Assembly (NCBI GenBank): GCA_903887655.1
Contig: CAISQQ010000278.1
Coordinates: 1 to 8,157 of the forward strand
Reading direction: 5' to 3'
Length of the DNA: 8,157 bases
From: an uncultured Burkholderiales bacterium
GTDB lineage: Bacteria > Pseudomonadota > Gammaproteobacteria > Burkholderiales > Burkholderiaceae_C
The notes below the pieces were generated by a model. That model was given only the letters and a program-made list of their open reading frames with translations, searched no databases and was not told the origin of the DNA. Shown piece after piece: positions 1 to 6,003 of this stretch; within the stretch, counting starts at the first letter, position 1; every line of letters starts with the position of its first letter. The position numbers were made by a program, and so were the translations under genes.

Positions 1-491
1 CTGACCGTTTCTCGAAACCCTTGGTAAGCGTGGTCACTGGTGCACAAAAGATCACCGTGGGAGAGCAGATAGGAGCGCTCTGGGGTGCGAAGAACCGCCG
101 GGTCTGTGAGGGCTTGAACCCGAGCTTGGGTGTAAAAATGGTGGGAGAGTAAAAAGTCGCGGTTGCCTGGCATCAAATAAAGGGGCAGTCGACGACTTGC
201 CGCTTGCAGGGCGCTCACGCACCTACGCGCAAACTCCCCTTGCGGCGAGTCAAGCTCATCGTCTCCGACCCACAATTCAAAGAGGTCGCCCAAGATGAAC
301 AGGGCCTGTGCGGAGGTGTTTTCTAACAAGTACTCAAAGGCTTCAAATACCTCAGGCTCACGGGCTTGCAAGTGCAAGTCGGAGATGAAGTCCACGCAAG
401 CCCAGTTGCTCGCATCAATCAAGCTCAGCGCGCAGACACTGGGGGTCATGGCCGTTTTGGAGGCGTTCATGGACGCAGCCGAGTTGTCCAT
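1..491 (-). CDS. lpxH: UDP-2,3-diacylglucosamine diphosphatase LpxH (partial, 3' end outside window)
   Basis: LpxH hydrolyses UDP-2,3-diacylglucosamine to lipid X and UMP, the fourth step of lipid A synthesis, at the inner face of the cytoplasmic membrane. The 163 visible residues carry the calcineurin-like metallophosphoesterase motifs in order: FISDLHL with D38 and H40, ILGDLFELWVGDD with D69, GNRDFLL with N110, and SHGDLLCTSDHAYQ with H145. These match the first four metal-binding blocks of E. coli LpxH; the final His pair would lie past the left edge. The ATG at 491 leaves about 30 residues before the first motif, more than in E. coli, so in-frame ATGs at 470 or 449 are alternatives. GAGA eight bases upstream favours 491. 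It begins 15 bases after the ppiB stop and is probably co-transcribed with it. Family assignment is secure; the start is less so. Confidence 0.93.
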   Translation of the reverse strand, partial: MDNSAASMNASKTAMTPSVCALSLIDASNWACVDFISDLHLQAREPEVFEAFEYLLENTSAQALFILGDLFELWVGDDELDSPQGEFARRCVSALQAASRRLPLYLMPGNRDFLLSHHFYTQARVQALTDPAVLRTPERSYLLSHGDLLCTSDHAYQGFRETV

Positions 492-506
492 GAAGAATGT
501 CTCGAT

Positions 507-1013
507 TTAGAGGATGACAGCTTTTTCAATGAGCACGGTCTCTTTGGGGACGTCGTCGTAAAAGCCACTGGTGGTGGTTTTGACTTTGCCCAACAGGTCA
601 ACAATCTCTTGGCCCTTGATCACGCGTCCAAACACCGCATAGCCCCAACCCGATGGCGTGGGTGAGGTGTGATTGAGGAAATCATTGTCGCTCACGTTGA
701 TGAAGAATTGCGCACCTGCAGAGTGGGGATCAGAGGTGCGCGCCATGGCCACCGTGTAGTGGTCGTTTTTAAGGCCATTGTTGGCTTCGTTTTCAACCTG
801 AGCCAAGGCTTTTTTCTCCTTCATCTTCGCATCAAATCCGCCCCCTTGGATCATGAAGCCGTCAATCACGCGGTGAAAGATGGTGCCTTCGTAATGGCCT
901 TGTTCGACATAGGCCAAGAAGTTGGCCACTGTCTTGGGCGCTTTTTCTGCGTTGAGCTCTAGAGTGATGGTGCCGTGGTTGGCAATGTGCAATTCGACGA
1001 GATGTTCGCTCAT
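507..1013 (-). CDS. ppiB: Cytoplasmic cyclophilin-type peptidyl-prolyl cis-trans isomerase (PpiB-like)
   Basis: This enzyme catalyses cis-trans isomerisation of X-Pro bonds in folding proteins. The 168-residue protein is a single cyclophilin domain with no signal peptide, close to the length of E. coli PpiB, so it should be cytoplasmic. Visible motifs are FHRVIDGFMIQGGGF (catalytic R48, Q56), AMART at 89-93, QFFINV (F104) and GWGYAVFGRV with W123, the position equivalent to the cyclosporin-binding Trp of many cyclophilins. Its ATG overlaps the stop of the upstream cyclophilin gene as ATGA, and no good Shine-Dalgarno precedes it, so it is probably translated by coupling to that gene. lpxH follows after 15 bases. 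The two adjacent cyclophilins look like an old tandem duplication with one copy exported. The family is certain; cytoplasmic location is inferred from the missing leader. Confidence 0.96.
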   Translation of the reverse strand: MSEHLVELHIANHGTITLELNAEKAPKTVANFLAYVEQGHYEGTIFHRVIDGFMIQGGGFDAKMKEKKALAQVENEANNGLKNDHYTVAMARTSDPHSAGAQFFINVSDNDFLNHTSPTPSGWGYAVFGRVIKGQEIVDLLGKVKTTTSGFYDDVPKETVLIEKAVIL

Positions 1014-1858
1014 GGTGTTGTCTTTATGATGTTGGCCGATTGAATCGTGACCAGGGGTTTGGGGACATCGGAGGGGAAGGGGCCCTGAGGACCCGTGGGC
1101 AAGGCTTTGATGTGGTTGATCACGTCCATGCCACTGATGACTTTACCAAAGACGGTATAGCCCACCAATTGAGGGTTGCCCTCCAGGTTCGAGCGGGGAA
1201 CATTATTGTAAGTTTTTCCCTGGTAGGTAAAACTCGCGACCGGGTCACCTGGTGGAATCGGGGTCGGGTCTAAAAAGGCATTGTCGGCGACGTTGATGAA
1301 AAACTGAGAAGTCGCGGAATTGGGCTCTGAAGTTCTGGCCATGGCCACTGTGCCCACCACATTTTTACTGCCCCCTTTGGCCAAGGCGGCTTGGCCTTCG
1401 TGCACGACGGGTGGGCGAGTTTTCTTTTCCTTCAAGTTCGGCGTATAACCACCGCCTTGGACCATGAAGCTATTGATGACGCGGTGAAAGATGGTGCCAT
1501 CGTAGTGATGGTCTTTAACGTACTGCAGAAAATTAGCCACCGTTTTGGGGGCCTTGTCGGGGTACAACTCCAGCACAAATTCCCCCATGGAGGTGACGAA
1601 CTTGACTTGAGGGGCAGCGCTGACGCTCGGGGCCATAGGAGCCGGGCTTGGCTGTGTCGTGGCGATGGTGGGTGAGGGGGTTTGTGCTGGCGCCTCTTGG
1701 AGGCAGACCAGGCTCCAAGCCAAGCCCCAGGCCAAAAGGCCGAGGCTGCCCCAAATGTTGGCGCGCTCGTGGCGCTCAATGGGGTGTTGGGTTGGGGTGG
1801 GTGTTGGCTGCGCCAAGCTGAGGCTCATCAGGGCATGAAAAGAGGGCAAATTGAACAT
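1010..1858 (-). CDS. Predicted exported or membrane-anchored cyclophilin-type peptidyl-prolyl isomerase
   Basis: This is a second proline isomerase, predicted to act outside the cytoplasm. Of 282 residues, 35-51 form a hydrophobic segment after a basic RHER stretch, followed by a possible APA cleavage site (after residue 58) and a Pro/Ser/Thr-rich linker to about residue 83. The cyclophilin domain runs from about 85 to the end: FHRVI with catalytic R126, VQGGG with Q134, AMART at 172-176 and QFFINV with F187. Compared with the neighbouring PpiB it has roughly 30 extra residues between AFLDP and GYTVFGKV (about 197-232), and the Trp found there in PpiB is absent. At 282 residues it is much longer than E. 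coli PpiA (190). The N-region before the hydrophobic segment is unusually long; ATG at 1828 would shorten it, but neither start has a clear Shine-Dalgarno. An uncleaved anchor is possible. It resembles PpiA-type enzymes, but I do not assign a symbol. Confidence 0.9.
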   Translation of the reverse strand: MFNLPSFHALMSLSLAQPTPTPTQHPIERHERANIWGSLGLLAWGLAWSLVCLQEAPAQTPSPTIATTQPSPAPMAPSVSAAPQVKFVTSMGEFVLELYPDKAPKTVANFLQYVKDHHYDGTIFHRVINSFMVQGGGYTPNLKEKKTRPPVVHEGQAALAKGGSKNVVGTVAMARTSEPNSATSQFFINVADNAFLDPTPIPPGDPVASFTYQGKTYNNVPRSNLEGNPQLVGYTVFGKVISGMDVINHIKALPTGPQGPFPSDVPKPLVTIQSANIIKTTP

Positions 1859-1884
1859 GGTGGGCTGGATGGGTTCAAGGGTGG

Positions 1885-1911
1885 GCTATAGAGGTTGCGG
1901 CCGATTGACAA
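1885..1911 (-). promoter_or_regulatory. Possible promoter for the ppi-ppiB-lpxH genes
   Basis: On the minus strand TTGTCA (1906-1911, five of six to the -35 consensus) is followed after 15 bases by TATAGC (1885-1890, four of six to the -10). The spacer is shorter than the usual 17, which lowers confidence. It lies 26 bases before the exported cyclophilin ATG, in the 126-bp gap after the TPR gene, where a separate promoter would be expected if the two were not one transcript. Confidence 0.25.
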
Positions 1912-1935
1912 CGGAGTGGAGCTTTGTATTTTACG

Positions 1936-1962
1936 GGCTCTTGAGGCTCTTGGGGCCCTTGG
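1936..1962. repeat. Short tandem repeat, three 9-bp units
   Basis: Three consecutive near-identical 9-bp units are visible: GGCTCTTGA, GGCTCTTGG and GGCCCTTGG. They lie in the non-coding gap between the TPR gene and the exported cyclophilin gene. Each unit differs from the next by one base. No function is evident. They could be a replication-slippage remnant or contribute weak RNA structure. Confidence 0.6.
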
Positions 1963-1984
1963 GTCTCGCACCCAGCCACCGCCT

Positions 1985-2602
1985 TCAAGGTGTTTTGTGG
2001 GGCCCATGAAAGGGGATGGGGGTGGGCTGCTCGATGCTTTTAACAAACGCGTCAACGGCTTGCAGTTTCTCGGCCAAAGCGGGGGACCTGGGGTTGAGGG
2101 ACAGCGCTTTTTGGAGTGTTTGGCGGGTGAGTAAGAGGTAGACTTGAAACAAGTTTTCCATGGCATTGGCCATATCGGGTTGTTCGCGCAAGGCCATTTC
2201 AAACTCCGCTTTGGCTTCATCGAGTGCGCCTATTTTGGCCAAGGCCATGCCCAAATTGTTGTGCGGCTCGGGCAGTTCTGGGTATTGCTGTGTGATTTCT
2301 CGGTAAAGCTGGAGAGAAGCTTGCTGCTCACCTTGCTTGTCAAGTAAGAGCGCCATCCAAAATTTCATTTGGGGATCGTTCGGGTGGTCCTTGAGATAGA
2401 CCTCAATGAAGCGCTGTGCTTCATTGAACTTTTCTTGTTTGATCAACTTGAGCGTTGTCTCGTGCGGTTCAGCCTGGGCACAGGTGGGGAGGCAAAACGA
2501 CGCGAGTGCGAGCCAGGTGAACACGAAGGCTTGGCGCAAGGCACGCAAACGACTGGGTTTGCTCGAGTCTCGAGCGCCCCCCCCACGCTGGAGGTCAGTC
2601 AT
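1985..2602 (-). CDS. Exported tetratricopeptide-repeat protein
   Basis: This is a small TPR protein, predicted periplasmic, of unknown partner. A basic stretch (SRLRALRQ) and a hydrophobic segment end in CAQA before EPHE, as in a Sec signal peptide. About three TPR-like helical pairs follow; the clearest covers PELPEPHNNLGMALAKIGA and LDEAKAEFEMALREQPD, with the typical N-L-G-A and A-P positions. A last repeat around ALSLNPRSPA is degenerate. TPR folds bind other proteins, so a role in envelope assembly beside the exported isomerase is conceivable but only inferred from position. The start is uncertain. Options are GTG 2704, ATG 2626, ATG 2602 (used here) and TTG 2548; the last gives a compact 26-residue signal peptide. 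None has a convincing Shine-Dalgarno. A G8 run at 2577-2584 lies between ATG 2602 and the signal peptide, so a one-base length change would alter which start is in frame. Confidence 0.82.
   Translation of the reverse strand: MTDLQRGGGARDSSKPSRLRALRQAFVFTWLALASFCLPTCAQAEPHETTLKLIKQEKFNEAQRFIEVYLKDHPNDPQMKFWMALLLDKQGEQQASLQLYREITQQYPELPEPHNNLGMALAKIGALDEAKAEFEMALREQPDMANAMENLFQVYLLLTRQTLQKALSLNPRSPALAEKLQAVDAFVKSIEQPTPIPFHGPHKTP
2561..2575. repeat. Perfect 15-bp inverted repeat in the 5' part of the TPR gene
   Basis: GCTCGAG and its exact complement CTCGAGC are separated by a single T, giving a perfect 7+1+7 dyad. It lies early in the TPR reading frame, one base from the C8/G8 run. With a one-base centre it is a poor RNA hairpin, so a protein-binding site or chance is more likely than a terminator. 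Confidence 0.55.
2577..2584. repeat. Mononucleotide tract of eight C (G8 on the coding strand)
   Basis: Eight consecutive C on the plus strand are read as GGG GGG GG within Arg-Gly-Gly-Gly codons near the start of the TPR gene. It is the longest single-base run I noticed in the window; the next is C7 at 3281-3287 inside cysS. Tracts of this kind are prone to slippage and also to sequencing error. Confidence 0.9.
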
Positions 2603-2759
2603 GATGGTCGTTGATACGTTGCTCATGGCATGAGGGAGTGGTTTGGAGGTCACCAAGTTGGTATTAAAATCAAAGATGGTTTGCAAGGCTTGGGTGGGTG
2701 GCACCAGGGCGAGTGGTTTTCATTCGATCCGTGCCAAAAGAGTAGACCTCAAGTGGCTG

Positions 2760-2782
2760 GCCTTGCACTTATACTTCAAGGC
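2760..2782. repeat. Short inverted repeat GCCTTG / CAAGGC overlapping candidate promoters
   Basis: A perfect 6-bp dyad with an 11-base centre (2760-2765 and 2777-2782) sits within the candidate divergent promoter region. It could be an operator for a dimeric regulator, but a 6-bp dyad can arise by chance. Confidence 0.35.
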
Positions 2783-2790
2783 ATTGTAAT
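2763..2790 (+). promoter_or_regulatory. Possible promoter for the cysS operon
   Basis: TTGCAC (2763-2768, three of six to the -35) and TGTAAT (2785-2790, five of six to the -10) are separated by 16 bases. It faces cysS and would leave a leader of about 160 bases. The GCCTTG/CAAGGC dyad overlaps the -35 and spacer. On the opposite strand TATAAG (2768-2773) with TTGAGT (2793-2798), spaced 19, is a candidate for the TPR side. Both are eye calls. Confidence 0.3.
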
Positions 2791-2959
2791 AGACTCAAGT
2801 GGGGCGGCTTCTTTTGAGGTCGGTCGGCCAAATGAACGTGGAACTGCATTTCTAAAACACAAGGTCTGGTGAGCTCGCCCCCAACTTATTGAGCACCATG
2901 GCCTAGACGCTTGGCCAGGCCGGTGATTTGTACTCCTACCCATCGAATTATCCTTTTCA

Positions 2960-4342
2960 ATGACACTTCGCATCTACAACACACTCAAGCGGCAAATCGA
3001 GACTTTTAAGCCCATTGCACCGCCTCAGGTGGGAATGTATGTGTGTGGCATGACTGTTTATGACTATTGTCACATTGGGCATGCGCGCTCCATGGTCGCT
3101 TTTGACGTGGTCCAGCGCTGGCTCAATGCCAGTGGCTATGTGGTGAACTATGTGCGCAACATCACCGATATCGATGACAAGATCATTCGCCGCGCCTTGG
3201 ACAACGGTGAGTCCATTCGCGCCTTGACCGATCGAATGATCTTGGCTTTGGAAGAGGATGCAGCCAAACTCAATATCGCTCCCCCCCAAGCTCAGCCCCG
3301 TGCCACCGAGCATGTGCCCCAGATGATGGACATGATTCGCGTCTTGATGGACAAAGGCTTGGCCTACCAAGCCGGGGACGATGTGAATTTTGCGGTTCGA
3401 CGCTTTGCACCGTATGGTCACCTTTCTGGTAAATCCTTGGACGAATTGCACGCGGGTGAACGGGTTGCCGTCTTGGGTCACAAAGAAGACCCCTTGGATT
3501 TTGTGCTCTGGAAAGGCGGCAAAGTTGAGGAGCCCGATGAGGCCAAATGGCAAGCCCCGTTTGGACTGGGACGCCCCGGTTGGCACATCGAGTGCTCGGC
3601 CATGGCGTGCGAGTTGCTCGGTACGACTTTTGATATCCACGGTGGTGGTGCTGATTTGCAGTTTCCCCATCACGAAAATGAAATTGCGCAAAGTGAAGGC
3701 GCCAACGGCGTGCCTTTGGCCCACTATTGGTTGCACAATGGCTTTGTCAACATCGACAACGAGAAGATGTCGAAAAGTTTGGGTAATTTCTTCACCATTC
3801 GCGAAGTGTTGGAGCACTGCCACCCTGAGACCTTGCGCTTTTTTATTGTCAGAAGTCACTACAGGAGTGCGCTCAATTATTCCGACGTGCATTTGAACGA
3901 CGCCCATGGCGCCTTAAAGCGTCTCTACACTGCCCTTGATTTGGTTGCACCAGCCCCATTGAGTTTGTCGGAGGTGGACTGGAGCGATGACTTTGCCGCT
4001 CGCTTCAAATCGGCCATGGACGAGGACTTTGCCACTCCTGAGGCTGTCGCGGTGCTCTTTGACCTCGCTGGCGAAGTCAACCGCACTCGCTCGCCACAGA
4101 TGGCGGGCCTCTTGAAGGTCTTGGGTGGGGTGCTGGGGCTCTTGCAGCTGAGCCCCAGCGGATTTTTGCAGTCTGGCGCGGTTGTGAAAGCCGCTGACAT
4201 TGAGGAAAAGATCAACGAGCGAGCAAGCGCCAAGGCGGCTAAAAATTTTGCTTTGGCAGACCAAATTCGCCAGTCCTTGTTGGAGCAAGGCATCGTGCTC
4301 AAAGACTCGGCCAGTGGCACCACTTGGGAACAACTGACTTGA
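2960..4342 (+). CDS. cysS: Cysteinyl-tRNA synthetase
   Basis: CysRS joins cysteine to tRNA-Cys using ATP in the cytoplasm. The 460-residue product is full length (E. coli 461). It has the class I signatures HIGH at 38-41 and KMSKS at 269-273. The four zinc ligands that select cysteine's thiol are visible: C29 in [17 protein letters not shown]212 in [10 protein letters not shown]237 and E241 in FPHHENE, matching E. coli C28, C209, H234 and E238. The C-terminal part carries the helical anticodon-binding region and the usual ending with [14 protein letters not shown]. The ATG at 2960 gives the N-terminus MTLRIYNTL expected for the family, though no clear Shine-Dalgarno precedes it. It heads the plus-strand block; its stop overlaps the TTG start of the next gene, suggesting coupled translation. 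Confidence 0.98.
   Translation: MTLRIYNTLKRQIETFKPIAPPQVGMYVCGMTVYDYCHIGHARSMVAFDVVQRWLNASGYVVNYVRNITDIDDKIIRRALDNGESIRALTDRMILALEEDAAKLNIAPPQAQPRATEHVPQMMDMIRVLMDKGLAYQAGDDVNFAVRRFAPYGHLSGKSLDELHAGERVAVLGHKEDPLDFVLWKGGKVEEPDEAKWQAPFGLGRPGWHIECSAMACELLGTTFDIHGGGADLQFPHHENEIAQSEGANGVPLAHYWLHNGFVNIDNEKMSKSLGNFFTIREVLEHCHPETLRFFIVRSHYRSALNYSDVHLNDAHGALKRLYTALDLVAPAPLSLSEVDWSDDFAARFKSAMDEDFATPEAVAVLFDLAGEVNRTRSPQMAGLLKVLGGVLGLLQLSPSGFLQSGAVVKAADIEEKINERASAKAAKNFALADQIRQSLLEQGIVLKDSASGTTWEQLT
4327..4330 (+). promoter_or_regulatory. Ribosome binding site GGGA deciding the glycosylase start
   Basis: GGGA lies eight bases before TTG 4339, inside the last codons of cysS. It favours TTG 4339 over the other in-frame TTG at 4324, which has no comparable site at proper spacing. 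Confidence 0.45.
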
Positions 4343-4983
4343 ACGCGCTCAACACCTGTTCACTGGAAGCGCCCGATTATTGGGATGAAGCTTGCCGGCA
4401 TTTGTGCAAAAAAGACCGGGTCATGAAGCGCTTGATCCCGCAGTTTGGTCAATCTCGCTTGGGCTCGCGTGGGGACGCGTTTGTGACCTTGGCGCGCAGC
4501 ATTGTGGGGCAACAAATCTCTGTCAAAGCGGCGCAAACGGTGTGGGAGCGGTTTTCCCTGCTGAGCAAAAGCATGACGGCACAAAAGGTCTTGAAGCTCA
4601 AAGTCGACGATATGCGAGCCGCTGGTTTGTCCGCTCGAAAAGTGGAGTATTTGGTCGACTTGTCATTGCATTTTGTCTCTGGCGATGTGCACCCGAGCAA
4701 ATGGGTGGCGATGGAAGACGAGGCCATCATCGAGGAGTTGGTGGCCATTCGAGGCATTGGGCGCTGGACGGCGGAGATGTTTTTGATTTTTCATCTGATG
4801 CGACCTGATGTGCTTCCTTTGGATGATGTGGGCTTGATCAATGGCATCAGTCGCAACTACTTTTCAGGTGAAGCCGTCTCTCGCAGCGATGCTCGCGAAG
4901 TCGCGCAAGCCTGGGCTCCGTATCGAAGTGTGGCGACTTGGTACATGTGGCGATCATTGGACCCCTTGCCCGTTGAGTATTGA
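4339..4983 (+). CDS. alkA: HhH-GPD DNA-3-methyladenine glycosylase II (AlkA type)
   Basis: This enzyme removes alkylated bases such as 3-methyladenine from DNA as the first step of base excision repair. The 214-residue protein has the helix-hairpin-helix/GPD layout: [27 protein letters not shown], then the hairpin [17 protein letters not shown], then [12 protein letters not shown]. The second Asp of that pair (D163 from this start) aligns with catalytic D238 of E. coli AlkA, and [10 protein letters not shown] matches the WRSYALLHIW region after it. It lacks the extra N-terminal domain of E. coli AlkA (282 residues), as shorter bacterial glycosylases do. No ATG occurs before codon 29, inside the conserved region, so the start must be non-ATG: TTG 4339, overlapping the cysS stop as TTGA, is preferred over TTG 4324. 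No Ada-like regulator is nearby, and the operon position suggests constitutive expression. Exact substrate range is not visible. Confidence 0.93.
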   Translation: MNALNTCSLEAPDYWDEACRHLCKKDRVMKRLIPQFGQSRLGSRGDAFVTLARSIVGQQISVKAAQTVWERFSLLSKSMTAQKVLKLKVDDMRAAGLSARKVEYLVDLSLHFVSGDVHPSKWVAMEDEAIIEELVAIRGIGRWTAEMFLIFHLMRPDVLPLDDVGLINGISRNYFSGEAVSRSDAREVAQAWAPYRSVATWYMWRSLDPLPVEY

Positions 4984-4993
4984 ATAAAAGACA

Positions 4994-4997
4994 GAGG
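4994..4997 (+). promoter_or_regulatory. Ribosome binding site of accA
   Basis: GAGG within AGAGGA lies nine bases before the accA ATG at 5007, in the 23-base gap after the glycosylase gene. It is one of the clearest Shine-Dalgarno sequences in the window and fixes the start. Confidence 0.65.
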
Positions 4998-5006
4998 ATG
5001 CACTGA

Positions 5007-5984
5007 ATGGCCAAGAAAATGTTTCTCGACTTTGAGCAGCCCATTGCTGAACTCGAGTCCAAGATCGACGAGTTGCGCTACGTGCAAAGCGAGTCGGCTG
5101 TTGATATCTCTCAAGAGATTGAACAGTTGTCAAAGAAAAGTCAGCAACTCACCAAAGACATTTATAGCAATTTGTCGGCTTGGCAAATCACAAAGATTGC
5201 GCGCCACCCCGAGCGGCCCTATACCTTGGACTATGTCAACGAGCTTTTCACGGATTTTGTGGAGATGCATGGGGACCGTCATTTTGCGGACGACTTGAGC
5301 ATTGTGGGCGGTCTGGCGCGCTTTAATGGACAATCTTGCATGGTGCTCGGTCACCAAAAGGGGCGAGACACCAAGGAGCGTGCAGCCAGGAATTTTGGGA
5401 TGACCCGGCCAGAGGGGTATCGCAAAGCCTTGCGATTGATGAAGACTGCTGAGAAATTTAAGATCCCGGTCTTCACTTTTGTCGATACACCCGGTGCCTA
5501 TCCAGGTATCGACGCTGAAGAGCGTGGGCAAAGCGAGGCGATTGGGCGCAACATTTTTGAGATGGCCCAGCTTGAAGTGCCGATCATCACCACCATCATT
5601 GGTGAAGGTGGCTCGGGAGGCGCTTTGGCCATCAGTGTGGCCGATCAAGTGTTGATGCTGCAGTACTCCGTCTATTCTGTGATCAGCCCAGAGGGCTGTG
5701 CTTCCATACTTTGGAAAACGGCCGAACGAATTGAAGATGCTGCAGAAGCGCTTGGCGTGACAGCGCACCGGCTCAAGGCTTTGGGTTTGATTGACAAAAT
5801 CGTCAACGAGCCTGTTGGAGGAGCCCATCGAGACAGCAAACTCATGGCCTCACAATTAAAGCGTGGGTTGAACGACGCTTGGCGTCAAGTCGCTGATTTG
5901 AAAACCAAGGAGTTGTTGGACAGGCGCTACGATCGGCTGCAAAGTTATGGCCGCTACACCGACACCAAAGTCGAATCCCGCTAG
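5007..5984 (+). CDS. accA: Acetyl-CoA carboxylase carboxyltransferase subunit alpha
   Basis: AccA with AccD forms the carboxyltransferase that moves the carboxyl group from carboxybiotin to acetyl-CoA, giving malonyl-CoA for fatty acid synthesis in the cytoplasm. The 325-residue product is full length (E. coli 319). Residues 1-60 are charged and helical, as in the family's N-terminal region. The crotonase-like domain follows, with [16 protein letters not shown] (81-96), [11 protein letters not shown] (115-125), DTPGAYPG (160-167) and the glycine-rich [11 protein letters not shown] (199-209) that helps form the oxyanion site. The N-terminus [10 protein letters not shown] fits homologues. It lies between the glycosylase gene and tilS. 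The accD partner is not in the window, which is usual because accA and accD are commonly unlinked. Confidence 0.98.
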   Translation: MAKKMFLDFEQPIAELESKIDELRYVQSESAVDISQEIEQLSKKSQQLTKDIYSNLSAWQITKIARHPERPYTLDYVNELFTDFVEMHGDRHFADDLSIVGGLARFNGQSCMVLGHQKGRDTKERAARNFGMTRPEGYRKALRLMKTAEKFKIPVFTFVDTPGAYPGIDAEERGQSEAIGRNIFEMAQLEVPIITTIIGEGGSGGALAISVADQVLMLQYSVYSVISPEGCASILWKTAERIEDAAEALGVTAHRLKALGLIDKIVNEPVGGAHRDSKLMASQLKRGLNDAWRQVADLKTKELLDRRYDRLQSYGRYTDTKVESR

Positions 5985-5990
5985 AGCTTC

Positions 5991-5997
5991 AGGGGAG
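5991..5997 (+). promoter_or_regulatory. Strong ribosome binding site AGGGGAG deciding the tilS start
   Basis: AGGGGAG lies just after the accA stop (5982-5984) and six bases before TTG 6004, in the tilS frame. The in-frame ATG at 5947 has no purine-rich site at the proper distance. This argues that tilS starts at 6004. Confidence 0.6.
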
Positions 5998-6003
5998 CAC
6001 GCT

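Larger units (their letters stand above)
2627..2959. other. Divergent intergenic region between the TPR gene and cysS
   Basis: This stretch of about 330 bases separates two outward-facing gene blocks (less if the TPR gene starts at GTG 2704). I see no convincing gene: the overlapping small frames show no recognisable motif. It must hold start signals for both directions. I can point to promoter-like elements near 2763-2798, a 6-bp dyad GCCTTG/CAAGGC (2760-2782), and a near-repeat TAGACCTCAAGTGG (2743-2756) versus TAGACTCAAGTGG (2790-2802). The 2803-2959 part, which would be the cysS leader, shows no riboswitch or strong hairpin that I recognise. Confidence 0.6.

Noticed and set aside
669..1675. 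Plus-strand open frames 669-962 and 1391-1675 that share the pattern HEA(V/I)..AVKDGA
   Set aside because: They are antisense shadows of the two cyclophilin genes. Their resemblance follows from the conserved FHRVI...QGGG codons on the minus strand.
2479..2490. Possible lipobox (LPTC) at the end of the TPR leader, and SLVC in the exported cyclophilin leader
   Set aside because: Neither fits the usual lipobox, which needs Gly, Ala or Ser just before the Cys. Ordinary AxA cleavage sites follow in both.
2630..2973. Small open frames on both strands in the divergent intergenic region
   Set aside because: No motif, no ribosome site and unconvincing composition. The region is better explained as regulatory.
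3281..3287. C7 tract within cysS as a slippage site
   Set aside because: It lies in an essential gene whose frame is intact on both sides and encodes ordinary Pro-Pro codons.
2957..3907. Long minus-strand open frame of 316 codons
   Set aside because: It lies opposite cysS, which has every catalytic and zinc-binding motif. The antisense product shows no recognisable motif and is explained by the codon bias of cysS.
4957..4985. Possible accA promoter TTGGAC-17-TTGAAT
   Set aside because: Both boxes are weak (three and four of six). The 23-base gap and shared strand fit simple operon read-through.
5130..5828. Minus-strand open frame of 232 codons
   Set aside because: It is antisense to accA and has no recognisable domain or start signal.
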